DNA of 8,600 nt, from the NCBI GenBank assembly GCA_005880805.1, contig VBFZ01000065.1, positions 1 through 8,600 of the forward strand, given 5' to 3'. The position numbers and the translations under genes are program-made. Source of the DNA: Chloroflexota bacterium. Lineage in GTDB: Bacteria > Chloroflexota > Limnocylindria > Limnocylindrales > CSP1-4. Each line of letters opens with the position of its first letter. Positions within the stretch are counted from its first letter, which is position 1. Of this stretch, positions 1 through 6,324 are shown piece by piece. A model generated the notes under the pieces. The model ran no database searches and was not told the origin of the DNA. It saw nothing but the letters and a program-made list of their open reading frames with translations.

Positions 1-920
1 TCATCGTCGGGAGCCCCTTCGAGACCTTCACCTCGGTCTACGGCGGGTCCTCGCAGATCCGACTCGGAATCGACTACATCAGGGAGGCGACCGGTCAAGG
101 TACCAGCGCTGGGCTGGTCTACCTGGCCCAACAACTGCTCGGGCTCGAACCGCTCTTGCCGTTCATCGCCCTCGCAGCCGCGGCCGTCGCGCTCGCGCGC
201 CGCGACCCCCGGCTGGTCGCGGTGCTCGCCGTGCTCGGCTCCGTGCTCGCGTTCTCGGTCGGCCTGTTCGTCGCCGGCAGCTCATTCGGCTGGCTTCGGT
301 TCTCGATCACCGCAGTGCCGCTGGCCGTGATGTGTGCAGGGGTCATCGTCGCCGAGCAGCCATCCGCGATCGCCCGGCCGCGGCCGCTGCGTACGCGCGC
401 TCGGGGCGCAATTGGCAGGGTCCTCGCCGCTGGAATCGTGGCACTCGCGCTCATCGGTGTCCCGTGGTCGTTGACGACCATGTTCGACCAGCGCCTGGCA
501 CGCGAGGAAGCCCCACAGCTCGCGGGTCTGGTCGCAGGCGACGCCGTTGTCCCGCACGAGCGTCTCGAAGTTCGGCTCGCCGGAGACGTCGCCCGCTACC
601 TCGACTCGCAGGCGCTGCCCCGCGGCTCGGTCGTGGTCGATGTGGCGCTCGGCTTCTGGGTGGTTCTTCAGTCGCGCGATCCACAGCAGTTCGTGATCAC
701 GCCCGACCGCGACTTTCCCGCCATCGTCGCGGATCCCGGGGCATTCGAGGCTCGATATCTGCTCGTGTCGCCAGCCCAGGGCGCCGGAACCTTCGGGGCG
801 ATCGAGCGCTTCCACCCGGGGCTGTATGCCACGGGTGCCGGCATGGCGACGCTCGTCAAGGAGTTCGGTGAGCCCGGCGTTTCCGGACTGAGCTGGAGGC
901 TCTACCGAGTCGACCGATAA
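1..920 (+). CDS. Polytopic membrane protein, probable GT-C-type glycosyltransferase (C-terminal part, 5' cut by window edge)
   Basis: The reading frame is open from the first complete codon at base 3 to a TAA at 918-920, so at least 305 residues are present and the true start lies outside the window. A TTG at 156 is only an internal codon. The sequence shows several hydrophobic helices: one around codons at 150-200, a long pair across 215-350 and one at 420-475. A C-terminal soluble domain of about 140 residues follows, ending in a WRLYRVDR tail. Multi-pass helices followed by a mixed alpha/beta tail are typical of lipid-linked-sugar glycosyltransferases of the GT-C fold (PMT/ArnT-like). The catalytic N-terminal loop of such enzymes would be upstream and cannot be checked. 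The methyltransferase gene follows after 31 bases, which suggests one operon for a surface glycan or glycolipid. A polytopic membrane protein is well supported; the enzymatic role is inferred. Confidence 0.6.
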   Translation, partial: IVGSPFETFTSVYGGSSQIRLGIDYIREATGQGTSAGLVYLAQQLLGLEPLLPFIALAAAAVALARRDPRLVAVLAVLGSVLAFSVGLFVAGSSFGWLRFSITAVPLAVMCAGVIVAEQPSAIARPRPLRTRARGAIGRVLAAGIVALALIGVPWSLTTMFDQRLAREEAPQLAGLVAGDAVVPHERLEVRLAGDVARYLDSQALPRGSVVVDVALGFWVVLQSRDPQQFVITPDRDFPAIVADPGAFEARYLLVSPAQGAGTFGAIERFHPGLYATGAGMATLVKEFGEPGVSGLSWRLYRVDR

Positions 921-951
921 CCGTCACCGACCAGGTGGAAAGGGAGGAGTA

Positions 952-1629
952 ATGCACAGGCACCATGCAGAGACCATCGACCGCCCGGACTTCGGTTCCG
1001 AGACGGCGTGGGCGGAATGGGTCCGTGACTACTACCGGGACATCGAGAGCTACGACTGGGTTGACGTGGCCGACAACGTCCGGGGCCTCGAGTCCTTCTT
1101 CCATCGAAACCGCCGGCGGGTGATTCGCAGCCTGCTGAAACGCTATCGCGCCCAGGGGCCGATGCTGGACGCCGGCTGCGGTACGGGTCTCAACCTGTCC
1201 TCGATGCCCTCGGGCAGCGTCGGGCTCGACATCAATCCCCGCAACCTCGCCCTGATTCGGAGCCGGCTACCGGATCGAATGGCGGTGGAGGGCGACATCG
1301 AGAACATGCCCTTCGGCGACGCGGTGTTCGAGACCGTCGTGTGCACGGAAGTCCTGGAGCACGTCCCGCATCCGGATCGCGCTCTCGCGGAAATCAGGCG
1401 TGTCCTGCGACCGGGCGGACTGTTGGTCGGATCTGTCCCCTCCCGCTCACTGATCTGGCGGCTTCGCTTCCTGTCGAGCACGTGCCCCGGCGAGGAGCCG
1501 TTCCACAACGAGTACCGACCGCCGGAAGTGCGGGCGATGCTCGGTGGCTTCGAGGTTCAGCGGATCTGGCTGTCCGCACTCCACTTCAACGTCATGTTTG
1601 CGGCCCGCCGGCCATCACTCACGCCTTGA
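952..1629 (+). CDS. Class I SAM-dependent methyltransferase (Methyltransf_11-like)
   Basis: A 225-residue protein. The ATG is preceded by the purine-rich run AGGGAGGAG at 941-949, a strong ribosome binding site that fixes the start. The Rossmann-fold methyltransferase motifs are all visible: motif I LDAGCGTG (residues 72-79) binds SAM, the acidic residue ending strand 2 is Asp93 in GLDINP, GDIENMPF is at 114-121, EVLEHV at 133-138, and the post-motif LRPGG at 152-156. About 70 residues, rich in aromatic and charged residues, precede the fold, and the C-terminus keeps the HNEYRPPEV segment common in this family. The methyl acceptor cannot be read from the sequence. Because the gene follows a membrane glycosyltransferase-like gene on the same strand, a sugar, lipid or quinone-like acceptor is plausible. 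It converges with the hydrolase-like gene; the two stop codons are only 21 bases apart. Confidence 0.88.
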   Translation: MHRHHAETIDRPDFGSETAWAEWVRDYYRDIESYDWVDVADNVRGLESFFHRNRRRVIRSLLKRYRAQGPMLDAGCGTGLNLSSMPSGSVGLDINPRNLALIRSRLPDRMAVEGDIENMPFGDAVFETVVCTEVLEHVPHPDRALAEIRRVLRPGGLLVGSVPSRSLIWRLRFLSSTCPGEEPFHNEYRPPEVRAMLGGFEVQRIWLSALHFNVMFAARRPSLTP

Positions 1630-1650
1630 GGGCTGCGCGCCGCCCAGGGT

Positions 1651-2877
1651 CTAGCGGCCGAACGTCCGAACCGCCGTCCTGACGAAGTCGAACAGCGAGC
1701 TCGAGTGGGCGATCGGCGCGTCGTCCATGAACGACCATGCGAAGAGGCCATGATCGACGAGGCTGGCGATGGATGACCTGGTCAGCAGGGTCCGCAGGTC
1801 CCGTTCGAAGACCGCATAGACCGTCGCCTGCGAATTCGAGTCGCCGTCCGGCATGTGGTGGGCGAGCATGACCGGGCCGTACGCACCGAGGACCCTGGTC
1901 ATCGATCGGATATCGGTCACGTTGCTGTCGCCGGCCATCGCCTGGAAGCTCACGAAGTCCGAAGAGCGCATCGCGTCTGCGAAGTGCCGGATCATCGATC
2001 GACCACCGCCGATGGCAGGATCGTCCCAGCGGGTCTGCCAGCCGCCCCAGCCCAGGCTCACGCGAGCGTTTGGCGCATACCGGTGGAAGACCTGCGCCCG
2101 GTAGTAGGCATTGACCTGTGCGTTGGGGTTCCACGCGTTGTCGATACACGGATACGTCTGAAACTCGGTGAACAGCGTCACATAGAGCGGCGGCCCGGAG
2201 CGCGGCCCGCCGAACGTCACGGCCAGCTGGCGCATGTCGCCGAGCCACCGATCGGAGAGCGGGTATGGCCGACCGCACACCGTTCCCGTCGATGCGGTGA
2301 AGGTGGTCTCGGGGACGTCAGACCACGTGATCAGGTGCAGCGCGTAGCCAGCCGCACGGGCGCTGTCGAAGATGGATTGGTGCCAGGCGTCTGTCATCCA
2401 GTTGAGGTCGCTCGGCCCGTTGTACCAGCTGGAGAGCATGTGGATTGGCGCCTGGTGGGCGATCCTGGTGGCGCGGGCCACCTCCGCCTGCGTTCCAAGG
2501 CCGAAGAGCAGACGAGGGGTCGGCGCCGGTCGGGGCGTCGGTCTGGGCGTCGATCTCGGCTGACTGGTTGACGGGGCAGCACCGCTGCCGCCTTCGGCCC
2601 CCGTCGCCTTCGTCGTGGGCGCCAGAGACCGAGCCGGAGGCGGGCTTGGCGACGGACGGGGGGGTTTGACGGCAGTCGCGACACGCCCGGCGCTCGGGGC
2701 AGGGGTTCTGGCGCTCAGGACTGGACTGGCTGTGCCTGCGGCCAGGACCTGGCCGAGGGCCAGCACAAGCGAGACGAGGACCGTGCCTGCGGCGGACCAG
2801 CGCACCAGCCGGCCGGCGCTCCACCTGTTCCCCCGGGGGTCCTCGCCGACCCATCGGGTCCCGTCCCAGAAGCTCAT
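1651..2877 (-). CDS. Membrane-anchored extracellular protein with Pro-rich stalk and glycoside-hydrolase-like domain
   Basis: A 408-residue protein with four visible parts. Residues 3-10 read FWDGTRWV, like the end of the DUF2510 motif found at cytoplasmic N-termini of actinobacterial-type membrane proteins. Residues about 28-48 form one hydrophobic helix, likely an uncleaved signal anchor. Residues 50-122 are a Pro/Ser/Thr/Ala-rich linker with repeats such as PRPTPRPAPTPR. Residues about 123-408 look like a TIM-barrel glycosidase-type domain, with strand-like segments HMLSSWY, ALHLITWSD, LYVTLFTEFQTYP, RVSLGWGGW, FVSFQAM, PVMLAHH and GLFAWSFMDD. Glu238 in the TEFQ segment is the best candidate acid/base. 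Cys201 and Cys244 could form a disulfide outside the cell. The family (GH26- or GH39-like are possibilities) is not certain, and it could be a non-catalytic barrel. A GGAGC at 2887-2891 lies 9 bases before the ATG. A cyclic-di-GMP riboswitch directly precedes the gene. Confidence 0.72.
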   Translation of the reverse strand: MSFWDGTRWVGEDPRGNRWSAGRLVRWSAAGTVLVSLVLALGQVLAAGTASPVLSARTPAPSAGRVATAVKPPRPSPSPPPARSLAPTTKATGAEGGSGAAPSTSQPRSTPRPTPRPAPTPRLLFGLGTQAEVARATRIAHQAPIHMLSSWYNGPSDLNWMTDAWHQSIFDSARAAGYALHLITWSDVPETTFTASTGTVCGRPYPLSDRWLGDMRQLAVTFGGPRSGPPLYVTLFTEFQTYPCIDNAWNPNAQVNAYYRAQVFHRYAPNARVSLGWGGWQTRWDDPAIGGGRSMIRHFADAMRSSDFVSFQAMAGDSNVTDIRSMTRVLGAYGPVMLAHHMPDGDSNSQATVYAVFERDLRTLLTRSSIASLVDHGLFAWSFMDDAPIAHSSSLFDFVRTAVRTFGR

Positions 2878-2895
2878 CCGATGCCAGCTCCATTC

Positions 2896-2970
2896 GGCAG
2901 CCCGGCTGACTCAGGGAGTCCCGTGGCTTTGCGACCCCGCCTCGCGACGGGTGTGCTCGTTCGTGGTGCC
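2896..2970 (-). promoter_or_regulatory. Cyclic-di-GMP-I (GEMM) riboswitch in the leader of the hydrolase-like gene
   Basis: Read on the minus strand from 2970 down to 2896, this matches the class I cyclic-di-GMP aptamer. Closing helix P1 pairs GGCACC (2970-2965) with GCTGCC (2901-2896) with one mismatch. The segment GCACACC then leads into a hairpin, CCCGTC-GCGA-GGCGGG (about 2951-2936), capped by a GNRA tetraloop, as in the family, where it docks into a receptor in the other arm. The near-invariant GCAAAGCCACGGG follows at 2932-2920. A short helix GACTC/GAGTC (2920-2916 and 2912-2908) comes next, then AGCCGGGCTGCCG at 2907-2895, the signature 3' half. The third arm is short. The aptamer ends 18 bases before the ATG, which suggests control of translation start, but no expression platform is proven. 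The ligand is from family knowledge. Confidence 0.9.
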
Positions 2971-3038
2971 TGATCTCGGTCGTGTGCGAGCTGCTGGTCA
3001 GCCGGCCGAGATCGCCAGGCGATCGCACCAGCGGCAGA

Positions 3039-3044
3039 ACCTTA
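3039..3044 (-). promoter_or_regulatory. Candidate -10 box for the riboswitch transcript
   Basis: On the minus strand this reads TAAGGT, fitting the TAnnnT pattern, and transcription would begin near 3032, about 60 bases before the aptamer. No convincing -35 box lies 16-18 bases upstream. The rest of 2971-3160 shows no gene I can support. Confidence 0.22.
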
Positions 3045-3160
3045 TGGCCACGACGGTCGCGGGCACATAGCGGCTTGGTCCCGAACGCGGCACGAAAGTG
3101 GTCCGGGCCGAACGGGGCAGCCAGCCGACGAGCAAGCTCCGGCTCGCCACGGGGAGGCGC

Positions 3161-4804
3161 TCAGGCCGCGGACTCTTTCTCGAGCCCCAGCTCGGCGGGG
3201 TCGAACGCATCGACCATGAAACGCGAGGGCGCCGCGGGGTCGTAAACGAGCGTCAGCGAGCGGCGGGCCCGAGTCCACGCCACGTAAGCAAGTCGTCGCT
3301 CCTCTTCGAGTGCCCGGACGGGGTCGGCCGCCTCCGCGAGGGCCCGCGCGCTGGGGAAACGCCCAGCGTCGAGCCCGATCACGATCACGTGGTCGAACTC
3401 GAGGCCCTTCGTCGAGTGGACCGTTGCAAGGGTGAGATCGGCATCATCGCGCCGAAGCTCGGCGAGTCGAAGCCGCTGAACCGCGACAGCCTGGTCGAGC
3501 TCCTCGAACGTCGCGAACCCAGGCGCCCACGCCAGGAGGGCGGCGACCAGGTCGGCTCGATCGAAGCCTTCGTCATCGACGACCTCGCTGGCCAGGTGAC
3601 TCTCAATCGCCATCGCCTGGCGAACGGCGCCGAGCCTGAGGAGAAGCGGCAGCTCCGGCCGGGTCTGACGCGCGACGTCGAGCATAGTATCCAGCTCGGG
3701 CGCGTCCAGGAGGAGCGGTATCCGCGGGGCCCGAAACGCCAGACCCAGCTCGAGCGCAACCGTCACTGCCGGAAGGAGCTCGCGGTTCGTGCGCGTGAGG
3801 ATCGCCCGGGTGCTGCCGTCGTCGGGCAGGCCGACCAGGGCACGCCGGATTCGCTGCGGATCGTCGGCCGAGTCGGGCGCCAGGACGAGGCGCCCTGCCG
3901 CCCCCTCACGCGCGCGAACGATCTTCGTAAACCGCTCGCGGTTGGTCGATACCAGTCGCACGGACCGCGACACGACTGGCGCCGGGCACCGGTAGTTGGT
4001 CTGGAGGTCGAACCGCCGAAGGCCGGGCAGGGCAGCAGCCAGCGACAGCACGCGCCGGACGTCCGCGAGCCGCCAGCCGTAGATCGACTGGTCGTCGTCC
4101 CCAACCAGGAAGATCCGATTGGCAGGCGCGGCCAGCAGCAGAGCAAGCTCGAGCTGGCTTCGGTCGACGTCCTGGACCTCGTCGACCAGGAGCTCGGCAC
4201 AGCGGCTACGCCACCGTGACAGCGCCCCGGGATCGGCCGCAAGAAGCCGAAGCGCGCGGGCGACCAGGTCGTCGAAATCGAGCGAGGCCTCGACGGCCAG
4301 CTCGGCCTCGTACCGGACGAAGGTCTCCGCCATCGGGCCTCGCGAAGGGTCGGCGGCGACCTCTTCGACCGAGACCTGCAGATCGAGCTTCAGGCGGGAG
4401 AACGCGTCGTCGAGTCGACGCCAACCCGCGGGACCGATGCCCGGGAACAGCCGCCGGAGGACACCCATCCGATCGACCAGCGGCTCGACCGGCCGTCCGG
4501 CATCGACCAGGATCTCGCGCCCGAGCGCGTGGAACGTCCGCACGCGCACCCCCGCGCCCACCTCTGCGCCCAGGCGCGAGGTGATTCGACGTTCGAGCTC
4601 TTCGGCCGCCCGCTTGTTGAAGGTGATGGCGCAGACCGTCGCCGGATCGACCCCACGGCCGAGCAGCCAGGCGATCCGGGCAACAAGGGTCGTCGTCTTG
4701 CCGCTCCCGGCGGGCGCGACACAGAGCACCGGACCTGGTGCGGTCGCCGCACTTCGCTGGTCGGGGGCGAGGCCATCAAGCAGTTGCCACACCTCCGGCG
4801 TCAT
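3161..4804 (-). CDS. Compact UvrD/PcrA/Rep-type superfamily 1A DNA helicase
   Basis: A 547-residue ATP-dependent 3'-5' DNA helicase, likely for DNA repair or removal of recombination intermediates. All SF1A motifs are present in order: a Q-motif glutamine (Gln16 in APDQRSA), Walker A PAGSGKT (31-37, Lys36), motif Ia TFNKRAAEEL (61-70), Ib TFHALG (90-95), Walker B LLVDEVQDVD (205-214), motif III VGDDDQSIYGWR (234-245), motif IV TNYRCP (269-274), motif V VHSTKGLEFDHVIV (462-475) and motif VI in RRLAYVAWTRARRSL (503-517). It is much shorter than UvrD or PcrA (about 720-770). The gap between motifs IV and V is about 190 residues, pointing to a reduced 2B domain, and only about 30 residues follow motif VI. 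No HRDC or nuclease domain is visible. The ATG has no clear Shine-Dalgarno sequence but lies 8 bases after a TAGGCT box, so translation may be leaderless. Confidence 0.92.
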   Translation of the reverse strand: MTPEVWQLLDGLAPDQRSAATAPGPVLCVAPAGSGKTTTLVARIAWLLGRGVDPATVCAITFNKRAAEELERRITSRLGAEVGAGVRVRTFHALGREILVDAGRPVEPLVDRMGVLRRLFPGIGPAGWRRLDDAFSRLKLDLQVSVEEVAADPSRGPMAETFVRYEAELAVEASLDFDDLVARALRLLAADPGALSRWRSRCAELLVDEVQDVDRSQLELALLLAAPANRIFLVGDDDQSIYGWRLADVRRVLSLAAALPGLRRFDLQTNYRCPAPVVSRSVRLVSTNRERFTKIVRAREGAAGRLVLAPDSADDPQRIRRALVGLPDDGSTRAILTRTNRELLPAVTVALELGLAFRAPRIPLLLDAPELDTMLDVARQTRPELPLLLRLGAVRQAMAIESHLASEVVDDEGFDRADLVAALLAWAPGFATFEELDQAVAVQRLRLAELRRDDADLTLATVHSTKGLEFDHVIVIGLDAGRFPSARALAEAADPVRALEEERRLAYVAWTRARRSLTLVYDPAAPSRFMVDAFDPAELGLEKESAA

Positions 4805-4812
4805 CTGCGCGG

Positions 4813-4818
4813 AGCCTA
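4813..4818 (-). promoter_or_regulatory. Candidate -10 box giving a leaderless helicase mRNA
   Basis: On the minus strand, TAGGCT (TAnnnT pattern) is followed by 8 bases and then the helicase ATG at 4804. Transcription would therefore start at or next to the start codon, which agrees with the missing Shine-Dalgarno sequence. A TTGAGC lies upstream, but its 20-base spacer is too long to rely on. Confidence 0.35.
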
Positions 4819-4862
4819 ACCACGGCGTCTCATCACCGGCTCAACCAGCTGGTACCCGCGCG

Positions 4863-4868
4863 TAGCAT
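4863..4868 (+). promoter_or_regulatory. Candidate -10 box (TAGCAT) upstream of the small ORF
   Basis: TAGCAT matches four of the six bases of TATAAT and follows a GC-rich stretch. A start site near 4875 would give a 25-base leader containing GGGGAG at 4887-4892, well placed for the GTG at 4900. No good -35 box is seen. Confidence 0.33.
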
Positions 4869-4899
4869 GAACGTCGCCTGGCTCGAGGGGAGAGCGCTC

Positions 4900-5046
4900 G
4901 TGGCCCCAATCGCAGCCCGTTCGTCGATCGACCGGCAGATTCGGGGCGGCAACCCGTTGAGCGGCGGCAACGGGATCGTGTCCCTGGGGCGCTACGGGGT
5001 ACATCGGTGCGGTGCTGCTCCGTTGACCCCCGTACTCCCGTCCTAG
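4900..5046 (+). CDS. Possible small protein of 48 residues, unknown function
   Basis: A GTG at 4900 lies 7 bases after a good ribosome binding site (GGGGAG, 4887-4892), itself about 12 bases after a likely transcription start. The frame runs to TAG at 5044-5046 and gives a 48-residue, Gly/Arg/Pro-rich peptide with one Cys and no clear helix or membrane segment. About four fifths of its third codon positions are G or C, somewhat less than I would expect for a well-expressed gene at this GC content, so it could be chance. The same stretch contains short inverted repeats (CCCGTT/AACGGG at 4953-4974, TACGGGG/CCCCGTA at 4993-5034), so a non-coding leader or small RNA is an equal alternative. I recognise no family. 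Confidence 0.3.
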   Translation: MAPIAARSSIDRQIRGGNPLSGGNGIVSLGRYGVHRCGAAPLTPVLPS

Positions 5047-5052
5047 TACTAC
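5023..5052 (+). promoter_or_regulatory. Candidate promoter for the 108-residue protein gene
   Basis: TTGACC at 5023-5028 is five of six to the -35 consensus. TACTAC at 5047-5052, 18 bases on, is a weak -10. Transcription would start at about 5059, exactly where the strong hairpin of the leader begins. Confidence 0.4.
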
Positions 5053-5058
5053 TGGCGA

Positions 5059-5147
5059 CCCAGCGCGTCGCGGCGGATCTGGGGACCACCGCGAGCGCTG
5101 GGCCATCTCGGGGACAACCTCTCGAGCGCAAACGCAGAGTCGGGGAG
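5059..5147 (+). promoter_or_regulatory. Strongly folded 5' leader of the 108-residue protein gene (candidate cis-regulatory RNA)
   Basis: The sequence shows a long hairpin. CCCAGCGC (5059-5066) pairs with GCGCTGGG (5095-5102) and, after one bulged G, TCGCGG (5068-5073) pairs with CCGCGA (5089-5094): 14 base pairs around a 15-base loop. A second hairpin pairs 5107-5113 with 5120-5126 (two G-U pairs, loop ACAACC). The 3' arm of that second hairpin, CTCTC at 5119-5123, can instead pair with GGGAG at 5143-5147, which is the ribosome binding site of the next gene. Such mutually exclusive pairing is typical of translational switches. I do not recognise a known riboswitch class, and no T-tract makes it an ordinary terminator. 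Confidence 0.45.
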
Positions 5148-5156
5148 CGTCGAACA

Positions 5157-5483
5157 ATGGAGCCCACACCGTTCAGACCCGGCGGAACCGTCAGGGTCGA
5201 ACCCATCGCCGCCGACGCCGCCTACCGCGAAGCGCCGGCGCCCTCGATCGAGGACTTCGTCCCCGCTCTAACGGACGGCGAAACCGCGCTCCAACTGGCC
5301 CCGACCACGACCTACGACGTCTACATCCAGCTGCTCGACCGGGGCATGTCCGGACGAGAGGCCGGCAACCTGACGGCGTTCGCGTTGGGAATTCAGCCGA
5401 CCGAGCCGTCCTGGACGGTCGAGGAGATCAATCGACTCCTCTTCCTGCGCGAGGTGGATCGCCGGGGCGGTTTCCCGGCCTGA
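5157..5483 (+). CDS. Conserved-looking hypothetical protein, 108 residues
   Basis: The ATG at 5157 is chosen because GGGGAG at 5142-5147 sits 9 bases upstream. The longer frame back to 5007 would run straight through the leader hairpin and its extra residues look like non-coding sequence. The protein has an extended Pro-rich N-terminus (residues 1-30), then a segment predicted by eye to be mostly helical: YDVYIQLLDRGMSGREAGNL, then FALGI, then SWTVEEINRLLFLREVDRRG. No signal peptide, membrane helix, metal-binding set or catalytic motif is seen. The helical C-terminal half with many charged residues could be a small interaction or DNA-binding module, but this is a guess. It stands alone between the leader described above and a convergent coiled-coil gene 32 bases away. 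Confidence 0.72.
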   Translation: MEPTPFRPGGTVRVEPIAADAAYREAPAPSIEDFVPALTDGETALQLAPTTTYDVYIQLLDRGMSGREAGNLTAFALGIQPTEPSWTVEEINRLLFLREVDRRGGFPA

Positions 5484-5498
5484 TCGCCGGGCGTTCGC

Positions 5499-5525
5499 GG
5501 CAGGCCTTCGGCCGCCTAGCCTTTC
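5499..5525 (+). terminator. Possible terminator hairpin between convergent genes
   Basis: GGC, a bulged A and GGCC pair with GGCC-GCC around a TTC loop (5499-5516), followed by CTTTC at 5521-5525. The stem has seven pairs and the T-tract is poor, so termination is only tentative. The stem reaches into the stop codon of the minus-strand gene. Confidence 0.3.
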
Positions 5526-6265
5526 GACTCGGGGCGGTCCGGCTCCTTCGTGTCCCGACCCAGCAGCGTTCCGATCAACCGCTCGGCCCGAAGCCGGCTG
5601 CTCGAACCTTCTCCCTGCGCCTCAGCAGGGGCAGGCCCCATGACTCCGACCATTCGCGCCGGCGTGCCGTCCGCGGCATCGCCAACGACCCGAGCAAAGA
5701 CCGTCGAGCCGGCCTTCTGGTCTCCAGAGAGACTGTCGAGCGTGGGAAACCGAGGACGGGCACCCGCGTGGCGCGCGATCGCCAGGGGATCGACCTCAGC
5801 CTGGAGCCCTTCGAAGAACCGGTCCACATCCGCCCTGTGGGCCGAGACCGCGGCATTGATGAGCTCAACTTCACGGTCGAGCCGTGACTGGTGCTCGTCC
5901 AGTCTGGCCTGCAGCTCGATGCGCCGTGCCGCGATCCGTGCCTCTCGCTGGCCGCGAAGACGTGCGATCTCGGCCTCGGCCCAGGCATCGATGCCTTCGA
6001 TGTCTCGGTCCGCGACCTCGGAGAATTCGTCGGCCTCCGATGCGGCCCGCGCGACGAGCCCCTGGATATGCGTCTGCCGGCGCTGCTCGGCCATCTGAGA
6101 GGTTCGGACGTGCTCGGCTCCAACCGCGACCTGCATCGCATGGGCGAGCTTCGAGAGGAACGTTGCGACGTCGTCCTCGCCTGCGTCTGCGTGGGACCCC
6201 TCGACGGGATCGCCGGATGCGCTGGTCAACGTGTCCAGACTCGCGTCTGACTTGGTAGTAACCAT
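5516..6265 (-). CDS. Coiled-coil protein of unknown function, 249 residues
   Basis: Read on the minus strand from an ATG at 6265 to TAG at 5516-5518. The first 30 residues are polar and acidic and look disordered. Residues about 50-155 are almost free of Pro and Gly, rich in Ala, Glu, Arg and Gln, and contain heptad-like runs such as AWAEAEIARLRGQREARIAA and RIELQARLDEHQSRLDREVE, so a long coiled coil is likely. Residues 160-249 are less regular, with FPTLDSLSG at 173-181, a Pro/Ala/Gly-rich stretch at 205-222 and a basic helix RLRAERLIGTLLG at 224-236. No signal peptide or membrane helix is seen, so it should be cytoplasmic. A GAGG about 10 bases before the start is a weak ribosome binding site. 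It is divergent from the histidine kinase gene, 106 bases apart, so the two may share a control region. I do not recognise a family. Confidence 0.7.
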   Translation of the reverse strand: MVTTKSDASLDTLTSASGDPVEGSHADAGEDDVATFLSKLAHAMQVAVGAEHVRTSQMAEQRRQTHIQGLVARAASEADEFSEVADRDIEGIDAWAEAEIARLRGQREARIAARRIELQARLDEHQSRLDREVELINAAVSAHRADVDRFFEGLQAEVDPLAIARHAGARPRFPTLDSLSGDQKAGSTVFARVVGDAADGTPARMVGVMGPAPAEAQGEGSSSRLRAERLIGTLLGRDTKEPDRPESKG

Positions 6266-6324
6266 CTCGATGCGCCTCGCCTCGCCCGACCGGCAGCCAG
6301 GTCCCGGTACTTCCGTAACGTGCC

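Noticed and set aside
1630..1650. Terminator between the convergent methyltransferase and hydrolase-like genes
   Set aside because: GGGC/GCCC forms only a four-pair stem with no T-tract on either strand.
2998..3210. Minus-strand 70-codon frame ending in a CxxC-like segment
   Set aside because: It overlaps the end of the helicase, has no ribosome binding site at any of its start codons, and only one Cys pair, too little for a zinc site.
3098..4219. Long plus-strand frame opposite the helicase (373 codons)
   Set aside because: It is antisense to all the helicase motifs and has no recognisable domain; long antisense frames are common at this GC content.
4993..5034. Seven-pair inverted repeat TACGGGG/CCCCGTA as a terminator or part of a known RNA
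   Set aside because: The loop is 28 bases and no T-tract follows. Signal recognition particle RNA and 6S RNA were considered, but their conserved blocks are absent.
5007..5156. Upstream extension of the 108-residue protein to a start at 5007
   Set aside because: The extra 50 codons overlap the long hairpin and the candidate promoter, and the encoded residues look non-coding. The ATG at 5157 has a good ribosome binding site at 5142-5147.
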